Of a stretch of DNA of 64,000 bases, positions 57,229 to 64,000 are shown in pieces. Within the stretch, counting starts at the first letter, position 1, and each line of letters starts with the position of its first letter. The translations under genes were made by a program, and so were the position numbers. Below the pieces are notes generated by a model, which saw only the letters and a list, made by a program, of their open reading frames with translations, was not told the DNA's origin and did no database searches. Origin of the DNA: Exiguobacterium undae DSM 14481 (GTDB lineage Bacteria; Bacillota; Bacilli; Exiguobacteriales; Exiguobacteriaceae); the NCBI RefSeq assembly GCF_000620805.1, contig NZ_KK211187.1, positions 1,025,957 to 1,089,956 of the forward strand. The letters are read 5' to 3'.

Positions 57229-58428
57229 ATGGCAGGAGTCGTTTGGTATCGAAATGATTTACGGGTCGACGATCATGAAGCGTTAACACAGGCCTGTGCC
57301 GAGCAAGACAAGGTTCGGGCAGTTTTTATTCAACAAGAGACGGAACAGCGTGGCCGCCAACAAGTGATCTTTGAACAAGAGACATTACACGCCTTACGAA
57401 ATCATTTAGGACAACTCGGAATTGAACTGACGATTTTACAAGGCGAGACGATGGAACAACTTTCGCACTTCACGGCACCGGAGGATGTCCTCTACTTTCA
57501 CCGGATGACCGGTTTTTATGAAGCGCGTCTCGAACAGCAGGTTTTGCAACAGTATACAGCCCATATGTATGAAACGCAGACGCTGCACCGGCGGGAAGAC
57601 ATCGGGAGTGACGAACTGAAACGCGTCTTTACGGCCTTCCGAAAAAGAGTGGAACAGTCCGGCCGATTTGAAGAACCGATCAATGCACCGGGAGAGATTC
57701 GTTATGCTGAACCGCCGGATAAGGAAAAGCTGGATTCCCGTACGGCATTCCCGTTTGCGGGAGGGGAAACGGCAGGACGTAATCGCCTGACTGCTTATTT
57801 GGAAGGACCCGTCTTTACCTATAAAGAGACACGGAACGGATTCGACCGCGATGATTCTTCGAAGTTATCCGCTTGGCTTGCGAACGGTTCCCTTTCACCA
57901 AGGCGTGTCATGGCAGAACTGCAACGTGCCGAACGGAAGCACGGTGCCAACGAATCGACCTACTGGTTATACTTCGAACTGCTTTGGCGTGATTTTTTCC
58001 ATTTGACGATGCGAGAGACCGGTCACCGGCTTTTTCGATCAAACGGTCTGCGAGACGGTCATCTAACATGGAAAACGGATCAAGCAGCCGTGGATTCTTG
58101 GATTGCCGGACAGACGGGTGAACCATTTGTGGATGCGTTCATGCGGGAAATCAAGGAGACCGGTTGGATGTCGAATCGAGGGCGGCAGATTACCGCCAGT
58201 TATTTGATTCATGACTTAAAACAAGACTGGCGCATAGGTGCCCGGTATTTTGAAAGTCAGTTGATTGATTTTGACGTCGCCTCCAATTACGGGAATTGGG
58301 CGTACATCGCCGGAGTCGGAAATGCGACACGAACGCCGCAGTTCAATCCGGAATTTCAGCAACAAAAGTATGATCCGACAAGGGCCTTCATCCGCCGTTG
58401 GATGTCAAGCGAAACGACTGAAAAATGA
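57229..58428 (+). CDS. cryptochrome DASH / deoxyribodipyrimidine photolyase
   Basis: This flavoprotein probably repairs UV-induced pyrimidine dimers (single-stranded preference in DASH proteins). From ATG 57229, eight bases after AAAGGAG, it has 399 residues. The N-terminal photolyase domain opens VVWYRNDLRVDDHEAL. The FAD domain has YWLYFELLWRDFFHLTMRET, the DASH-like TGWMSNRGRQITASYLIHDL and FDVASNYGNWAYIAGVGNATR, followed by FNPEFQQQKYDP. The SNRGRQ and SNYGNW motifs favour the DASH group over class I photolyase. It is absent from the equivalent place in B. subtilis. Confidence 0.9.
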   Translation: MAGVVWYRNDLRVDDHEALTQACAEQDKVRAVFIQQETEQRGRQQVIFEQETLHALRNHLGQLGIELTILQGETMEQLSHFTAPEDVLYFHRMTGFYEARLEQQVLQQYTAHMYETQTLHRREDIGSDELKRVFTAFRKRVEQSGRFEEPINAPGEIRYAEPPDKEKLDSRTAFPFAGGETAGRNRLTAYLEGPVFTYKETRNGFDRDDSSKLSAWLANGSLSPRRVMAELQRAERKHGANESTYWLYFELLWRDFFHLTMRETGHRLFRSNGLRDGHLTWKTDQAAVDSWIAGQTGEPFVDAFMREIKETGWMSNRGRQITASYLIHDLKQDWRIGARYFESQLIDFDVASNYGNWAYIAGVGNATRTPQFNPEFQQQKYDPTRAFIRRWMSSETTEK

Positions 58429-58452
58429 CCAAATTTTCAAAGGCAGAACCAG

Positions 58453-58481
58453 TTGCATTTCGATAGGGGGAATGCTATATT
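58453..58481 (+). promoter_or_regulatory. promoter of 6S RNA
   Basis: TTGCAT (58453-58458) and TATATT (58476-58481) are 17 bases apart. The predicted start, about 58488-58491, coincides with the first base pairs of the 6S RNA closing stem. Confidence 0.75.
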
Positions 58482-58489
58482 AAATGCAA

Positions 58490-58690
58490 CAGATGGGGTT
58501 CCTGAGATGTACGAGAGCCGCCTTTTATCTTTGAGCCACTCTTTTTTGATAGGGAGTTTGACGTTCCAACTAGTAGTACATGCCTCGTAACACAGCAGGA
58601 GGACGTACGAATAGGAATCGGATAAGACACCCACCTGCACAGCAGGTTCAAAAATAAGGTATCGACACGGCACTTCGGGTCCCATCGTTT
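58490..58690 (+). ncRNA. ssrS: 6S RNA, RNA polymerase regulator
   Basis: About 200 bases without a coding frame begin with a GATGGGG stem (58492) that pairs with CCCATC (58681-58686) at the far end. The 5' part reads TTCCTGAGATGTACGAGAG and the 3' part ends CACTTCGGGTCCCATC, like the closing stem of 6S RNAs. A T-rich stretch follows. The position, immediately upstream of tcdA, matches bsrA (6S-1) between aspS and yrvM of B. subtilis. 6S RNA mimics an open promoter and binds sigma-A RNA polymerase in stationary phase. Exact ends and fold were not computed. Confidence 0.85.
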
Positions 58691-58735
58691 ATTTTTTAAA
58701 GGTTTGAACTATACGTCGCATGACGTTTTTTTTTA

Positions 58736-58744
58736 TGATATAAT
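58736..58744 (+). promoter_or_regulatory. extended -10 promoter of tcdA
   Basis: TGATATAAT is a full extended -10 (58736-58744), 38 bases before the tcdA start. The -35 is poor. Confidence 0.6.
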
Positions 58745-58781
58745 TCCGAGTAAAACAGTATGAGTATTGTGAGGTTATGAG

Positions 58782-59546
58782 ATGTTAAATCAATTTTCAC
58801 GTAATGAATTAGCAATCGGAAAGACCGGACTTGATGCATTGGCTTCCAAGTCTGTCGCAATTTTAGGGATTGGCGGAGTCGGTTCTTTTTCTGCCGAAGC
58901 ACTTGCCCGCAGTGGTGTCGGCCGGTTGATCCTCGTTGATAAAGACGATATCGACATCACGAATGTCAACCGTCAAATCCATGCATTGCTGCCGACAGTC
59001 GGACAACCGAAGGTCGATGCAATGGCGGATCGGTTGATGCAAATCAATCCCGACCTCGAGATTGTTCGTTTGAAGATGTTTTACAATGAAGAGACATATG
59101 AAGCCTTTTTTGCGGAAAATCCGGACTATGTCATCGATGCTTCGGATACGGTCTCGTTTAAGATTCATTTGATCAAAGAATGTAAACGACGTCAGATTCC
59201 GATCATCTCGAGCATGGGGATGGCGAACAAGATGGATCCGACGCGAATCAAGATCGTTGATATTAAAGATACGAGTTACGATCCGCTGGCAAAAGTTATC
59301 CGGACGCGATTGCGTAAGGAAGGGATTCATAAAGGAGTCCCGGTCGTCTTCTCGGACGAACCACCGGTCAAAATCATCGAAGAAGTCCGGCAAGTGGTTG
59401 GGAATGACGAAGCCGTCATTCGAAAAGCGAAGATGCCGCCAAGTTCGAATGCCTTTGTTCCGTCGGTTGGCGGTTTGATTGCAGCCAGTCATGTCATCAA
59501 CGAAATCGTTCGTGAAGCAGGCGTCATCATCGAACGTGTCCGTTAA
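58782..59546 (+). CDS. tcdA: tRNA threonylcarbamoyladenosine dehydratase
   Basis: TcdA cyclises the t6A37 modification to ct6A in an ATP-dependent step. The 254-residue E1-like protein has the nucleotide motif ILGIGGVGSFSAEALARSG (about 27-45), VDKDDIDITNVNRQ, DASDTVSFK and the C-terminal PSVGGLIAASHVINEI. It corresponds to B. subtilis yrvM. Confidence 0.93.
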   Translation: MLNQFSRNELAIGKTGLDALASKSVAILGIGGVGSFSAEALARSGVGRLILVDKDDIDITNVNRQIHALLPTVGQPKVDAMADRLMQINPDLEIVRLKMFYNEETYEAFFAENPDYVIDASDTVSFKIHLIKECKRRQIPIISSMGMANKMDPTRIKIVDIKDTSYDPLAKVIRTRLRKEGIHKGVPVVFSDEPPVKIIEEVRQVVGNDEAVIRKAKMPPSSNAFVPSVGGLIAASHVINEIVREAGVIIERVR

Positions 59547-59578
59547 GAAAAAAAGCGACCTGCTGAGGTCGCTTTTTC
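59547..59578. terminator. bidirectional terminator between tcdA and rarA
   Basis: AAAAAAAGCGACCT and AGGTCGCTTTTT flank a GCTG loop; both sides have the A or T run needed. Confidence 0.92.
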
Positions 59579-59585
59579 TAATCGT

Positions 59586-60899
59586 TTACGGTTGTTTTTT
59601 CCAGAAATCGAGACGGGCTTGCAGTTGTTTTTCGAAACCACGTGGACTGGGTGTATAAAAGACCGGTTTCGTACGCGCCAGATTTTCCGGCCAGTAATTC
59701 TGTTTAACGTAAGCATGTGGAAACTGGTGCGGATACTGGTATTCGACACCGTTGCCAAGTGCCGCCGCTCCGGCATGGTGCGCATCCCGTAAATGGGGCG
59801 GGACCGGACCGCCGTCTGAACGGCGGACGAGTTCAAGTGCTTTGTCAATCGCTGTGATGACTGCGTTTGATTTTGGAGCCGTTGCCAGATATAACACCGT
59901 TTCAGCGAGTGGAATCCGTGCCTCCGGAAATCCGATGTATTCACAAGCCCGGGCACAGGCATCAACGAGCAACAAGGCTTGAGGATCGGACAATCCGATG
60001 TCTTCTGCCGCATGAACGTATAACCGCCGAACGATGAAGCGCGGACTTTCACCGGCTTCAATCATGACGGCGAGCCAGTAGAGTGCAGCGTCCGGATCCG
60101 AGCCGCGAATTGACTTGATGAAGGCCGAGATGACGTCGTAATGCCGGTCGCCGTCCTTATCGTATTTCAAGGCTTTTTGTTGGATCGATTCTTCTGCTAC
60201 GGCGAGGTCAATCGTGATTTCCCCGTCAATTTCCGGTGTCGTTAAAACCGCGAGTTCCAGTGCGTTCAGCAGAGCCCGGTAATCACCATCGGATAACTTG
60301 ACGTAATGGTCCACAGCGTCATCCGTGATCGTAATCGGATACTTTCCGAGACCACGTTCTGTATCCTCCAAGGTTCGGCGCAGGACGACCCGTAAATCGT
60401 CCGTCGTCGGTGTCTCGAACCTAAAGACAGTCGCTCGAGACAACAGGGCAGCATTGACTTCAAAACTTGGATTTTCTGTCGTTGCGCCGATCAGCGTAAT
60501 CGTTCCGGCCTCGAGCGCAGGAAGTAACGCGTCTTGCTGCATTTTATTAAAACGATGAATCTCATCTAAAAATAAGATTGTTTTTTGTTGGTCAAACTGG
60601 AGCCGGGATTCAGCGGCTTTCAGGACTTCCCGTAATTGATCGAGTTTTGCCGTGACGGCATTCAGTTGTTCAAATGCCGATTTCGTATAACTGGAAATGA
60701 CACGGGCGAGCGTCGTCTTCCCGGTCCCCGGAGGTCCATAGAAGATGACGGTTCCGAGCCGGTCGGCGAGAATGGCCCGACGTAATAAGGTGGACTCACC
60801 GATCAAGTGGCGTTGTCCGACGATTTCGTCCAGTGATTGAGGACGCATCCGGTTGGCAAGCGGACCGGCTGGAGAATGGGATTCAAATAAGTTAGCCAT
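59586..60899 (-). CDS. rarA: replication-associated recombination protein A (RarA/MgsA), AAA+ ATPase
   Basis: RarA acts at stalled replication forks. The 437-residue protein has the opening LANRMRPQSLDEIVGQRHL, Walker A FYGPPGTGKTTLAR, Walker B LFLDEIHRFNKMQQD, sensor 1 GATTENPSFEVN and the C-terminal MgsA tetramerisation domain (GSDPDAALYWLAVMIEAGE). It lies convergent to tcdA and divergent from cymR, as yrvN does. Confidence 0.96.
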   Translation of the reverse strand: MANLFESHSPAGPLANRMRPQSLDEIVGQRHLIGESTLLRRAILADRLGTVIFYGPPGTGKTTLARVISSYTKSAFEQLNAVTAKLDQLREVLKAAESRLQFDQQKTILFLDEIHRFNKMQQDALLPALEAGTITLIGATTENPSFEVNAALLSRATVFRFETPTTDDLRVVLRRTLEDTERGLGKYPITITDDAVDHYVKLSDGDYRALLNALELAVLTTPEIDGEITIDLAVAEESIQQKALKYDKDGDRHYDVISAFIKSIRGSDPDAALYWLAVMIEAGESPRFIVRRLYVHAAEDIGLSDPQALLLVDACARACEYIGFPEARIPLAETVLYLATAPKSNAVITAIDKALELVRRSDGGPVPPHLRDAHHAGAAALGNGVEYQYPHQFPHAYVKQNYWPENLARTKPVFYTPSPRGFEKQLQARLDFWKKQP

Positions 60900-60934
60900 A
60901 GGTAGCGTTCCTTCTTTCGACTTTTAGCTACTAC

Positions 60935-60940
60935 TATACT
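60935..60940 (+). promoter_or_regulatory. -10 element upstream of cymR
   Basis: TATACT at 60935-60940 lies 20-25 bases before the likely start codon. No good -35 was found. If it is used, transcription starts near 60947 and the AGAAAGG ribosome site would be excluded, so another promoter inside the rarA start region may operate. Confidence 0.4.
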
Positions 60941-60962
60941 AGAAAGGATGTTTTTTCGCATG

Positions 60963-61370
60963 ATGAAAATCTCGACAAAAGGCCGTTATGGTCTGACAAT
61001 CATGATTGCACTCGCCAAGGGAGGCGAGTTGAAGCCGATGTCTTTAAAAAAAATTGCCCAGCTGTACGATTTGTCCGAACATTACCTGGAGCAGTTGATT
61101 GCACCGCTTCGTAACGGGGGTCTGGTCAAAAGTGTCCGCGGAGCATACGGCGGATATAAACTGGGTCGTCCTGCCGAGGAAATCACGGCAGGGGACATCA
61201 TTCGTTTGCTCGAAGGACCACTCGTCGTCGTCGAAGGGGACAACTGTGACGAGGTGACGAAACGGAAGTTATGGGATAAAATTCAACGGGCAGTCGACGA
61301 TGTGCTCGATTCGACGACATTAAAAGATTTGGCAGAAGAAGATGATACAGGTTATATGTTTTATATATGA
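60963..61370 (+). CDS. cymR: Rrf2 family regulator CymR-like
   Basis: In B. subtilis CymR, complexed with CysK, represses cysteine and sulfur uptake genes. The product has 135 residues from ATG 60963, opening MKISTKGRYGLTIMIALAKG; ATG 60960 is equally possible and ATG 60948 unlikely. The winged HTH contains LKKIAQLYDLSEHYLEQLI and the wing LVKSVRGAYGGYKLGRP. The C-terminal part has one cysteine (GDNCDE), not the three-cysteine cluster of IscR, which favours CymR. It precedes iscS and mnmA. Confidence 0.93.
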   Translation: MKISTKGRYGLTIMIALAKGGELKPMSLKKIAQLYDLSEHYLEQLIAPLRNGGLVKSVRGAYGGYKLGRPAEEITAGDIIRLLEGPLVVVEGDNCDEVTKRKLWDKIQRAVDDVLDSTTLKDLAEEDDTGYMFYI

Positions 61371-61385
61371 GAGGTGAAACCAACT

Positions 61386-62516
61386 ATGATGTATTTTGAT
61401 CATGCAGCAACAACACCGATGCGTCCGGAAGTCCTCGAGAAGATGACACCATACATGCTCGAACAGTTCGGTAATCCGTCAAGCGTACATGCATTCGGCC
61501 GGTCCGGGCGGGCAGCGATTGACACGGCACGGCGGATGATGGCAACGGAATTAAACGCCAAACCGACGGAAATCATCTTTACGAGCGGCGGGACAGAGGC
61601 TGATAATTACGCCATCATCGGTGCGGCGATGCAATACCAATCACGTGGCCGTCATGTCATCACGACCCGTTTTGAACACCATGCGGTCCTGCATGCGTTC
61701 GAAGAACTCGAAAAACGGGGGTTTGACGTGACGTATCTTGATGTACCGGCGTCCGGTGTCGTAACGGAAGAGGCTTTGCGCGCTGCCGTTCGACCGGATA
61801 CGATTTTAGTATCGATCATGTTTGGCAACAACGAAGTCGGAACGATTCAGCCGATTGCGGCATGCGGTCGTTTTTTACAGGAACAGCAGATTTTGTTTCA
61901 CACGGATGCTGTCCAGGTTTTTGCCAAGATGGCGATTGATGTGGAAGAAATGGGCATTGATCTGTTATCCGCTTCAGGTCACAAAATCAATGGACCAAAA
62001 GGTGTCGGTCTGCTCTATGTCCGCTCCGGTCTAAAGTTATCGCCGCAATCCTTCGGAGGCGAACAGGAACGAAAACGCCGTGCCGGAACAGAGAACGTTG
62101 CCGGGATCGTCGGTTTTGCGGAAGCCGTCCGTTTGACGGCAGCGGAACGTCCGCAACAAACGTCCCATTACCGTCAGTTGCGGACGCTGTTACTCGAGCG
62201 GCTCGAAGCGTCAACGATTGATTTTGAAGTAAACGGGACGGAAGGTTTGGCGCAAGTCATCAACCTGTATTTCCCCCGTGTCGAAATCGAACCGTTTTTG
62301 ATCATGCTGGATATGCGGGGAATCGCCGTCTCAAGCGGCAGTGCCTGTACGGCAGGATCAATCGAACCGTCACATGTCCTGTCGGCGATGTACGGTGAAA
62401 ATCCGCGGACAAAACAATCGGTCCGGATCAGCTTCGGTCGCGGGAACGATGCGGCACAAGTCGAACTGCTCGCACAAGGACTGATAGATATCGTAAAATC
62501 GTTTCAGAACAACTAA
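61386..62516 (+). CDS. iscS: cysteine desulfurase, IscS-type (YrvO-like)
   Basis: This PLP enzyme supplies sulfur, most likely to MnmA for tRNA 2-thiouridine, as B. subtilis YrvO does. From ATG 61386, nine bases after GAGGTG, it has 376 residues. It shows MMYFDHAATTPMRPEVL, ILFHTDAVQVF, the PLP lysine in SASGHKINGPKGVG (about 200) and the active cysteine in SSGSACTAGSIEPSHVL. It lies 12 bases before mnmA. Confidence 0.95.
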   Translation: MMYFDHAATTPMRPEVLEKMTPYMLEQFGNPSSVHAFGRSGRAAIDTARRMMATELNAKPTEIIFTSGGTEADNYAIIGAAMQYQSRGRHVITTRFEHHAVLHAFEELEKRGFDVTYLDVPASGVVTEEALRAAVRPDTILVSIMFGNNEVGTIQPIAACGRFLQEQQILFHTDAVQVFAKMAIDVEEMGIDLLSASGHKINGPKGVGLLYVRSGLKLSPQSFGGEQERKRRAGTENVAGIVGFAEAVRLTAAERPQQTSHYRQLRTLLLERLEASTIDFEVNGTEGLAQVINLYFPRVEIEPFLIMLDMRGIAVSSGSACTAGSIEPSHVLSAMYGENPRTKQSVRISFGRGNDAAQVELLAQGLIDIVKSFQNN

Positions 62517-63653
<1,137 letters not shown>

Positions 63654-63666
63654 AGGAGCGAATCAT

Positions 63667-64000
63667 ATGAACTATAATGAAGTAGGATTCAGACATCTCG
63701 AGGCCGGCAATTATGAATTGGCCGCCCAAGCGTTTAACGATGCCATCGAACAACAACCAAATGATCCGACAGCCTATGTCAATCTCGGCACATTACTTCA
63801 GTCGATGGATGATGCCGATCGGGCACTCCGCTTTTATGAAAAAGCATTGACGATTGACCCGGCGTTCGCGAGTGCTCATTACGCGAAAGGGGCTTTGTAC
63901 TTTGCTGCGGATCAACTCGTGGAAGCAGAGGAGTCGTTACGACTGGCCTTGTTGCACGGCTTGGACGATGCGGACCTGCATTTCATGCTCGGGCTGACGT
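63667..64000 (+). CDS. tetratricopeptide-repeat protein (partial, runs off the window)
   Basis: The gene begins ATG 63667, eight bases after AAAGGAG, and remains open to the window end (111 codons). Repeats fit the TPR pattern: NEVGFRHLEAGNYELAAQAF, then AYVNLGTLLQSMDDADRALR with FYEKALTIDP, then AHYAKGALYFAADQLVEAEE. It matches yrrB, downstream of mnmA in B. subtilis. Its function as an adaptor is not known. Confidence 0.88.
   Translation, partial: MNYNEVGFRHLEAGNYELAAQAFNDAIEQQPNDPTAYVNLGTLLQSMDDADRALRFYEKALTIDPAFASAHYAKGALYFAADQLVEAEESLRLALLHGLDDADLHFMLGLT

Noticed and set aside
58437-58685. 82-codon reverse-strand frame across the 6S RNA region
   Set aside because: No ribosome site; the region folds end to end as 6S RNA and has a forward promoter.
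59543-60061. 172-codon frame on the same strand as rarA
   Set aside because: It is another frame inside the C-terminal part of rarA and crosses the terminator; no start signal.

Overview
The window is a continuous, gene-dense stretch of chromosome from a low-GC Gram-positive bacterium of the order Bacillales. Gene order follows the Bacillus subtilis blocks hemCDBL-valS-folC, maf-radC-mreBCD-minCD, rplU-prp-rpmA-spo0B-obg, niaR/nifS/nadBCA, ruvAB-queA-tgt-yajC-secDF, recJ-apt-relA-dtd-hisS-aspS and tcdA-rarA-cymR-iscS-mnmA. The roughly balanced base composition, separate secD and secF genes, loss of the spoIVFAB sporulation genes next to minD, and a type IV pilus locus between folC and maf suggest Exiguobacterium or a close relative. 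The genus is an inference; no database search was possible. No tRNA, rRNA, insertion sequence, prophage or CRISPR array was seen.

Layout. 1-3037: the end of the haem operon (hemC tail, hemD, hemB, hemL). 3045-7314: a valine T-box leader, valS and folC. 7387-11673: a large secreted DUF5057-like protein and a membrane-anchored ankyrin protein. 11719-24177: a complete Gram-positive type IV pilus locus. Three minor pilins (I/J/K-like) run leftwards; a VanW-domain protein, a small membrane protein, PilB, PilT, PilC, major pilin PilA, prepilin peptidase PilD, a PilM-PilN fusion and PilO run rightwards. 24285-31076: maf, radC, the cell shape and division genes mreBCD-minCD, and RNase G. 31087-35369: the L21 leader, rplU-prp-rpmA, a Spo0B-like gene, obg and a CNNM/CorC transporter. 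35455-40530: divergent niaR-nifS and nadBCA for NAD synthesis. 40650-52893: ruvAB, queA-tgt, yajC-secD-secF, recJ-apt, rel and dtd. 52902-56905: a T-box-controlled hisS-aspS pair, then a 3-methyladenine glycosylase. 56966-58690: a 40-codon gene, a DASH-type cryptochrome/photolyase and 6S RNA. 58782-64000: tcdA, rarA (reverse strand), cymR, iscS, mnmA and the start of a TPR protein.

How the genes work together. The pilus locus appears to hold everything needed for a retractile monoderm pilus: extension and retraction motors, platform, inner-membrane PilM/N/O alignment complex, peptidase, major pilin and a tip-initiation trio. No secretin is present, as expected without an outer membrane. NifS presumably builds the NadA iron-sulfur cluster, with NiaR repressing the NAD genes. 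IscS next to MnmA presumably feeds sulfur into tRNA 2-thiouridine, under nearby CymR. Prp trims the N-terminal extension visible on L27. The two T-box leaders tie aminoacyl-tRNA synthetase expression to tRNA charging.

The most unusual points are the PilM-PilN fusion with the PilN INLLP peptide in cis, the E5-lacking large GspK-like pilin, the DUF5057/ankyrin pair beside the pilus genes, the AT-rich distal half of pilA, an apparent aspartate specifier codon in the hisS-aspS T-box, and a Spo0B-like protein kept where spoIVFAB has been replaced by an RNase G gene.
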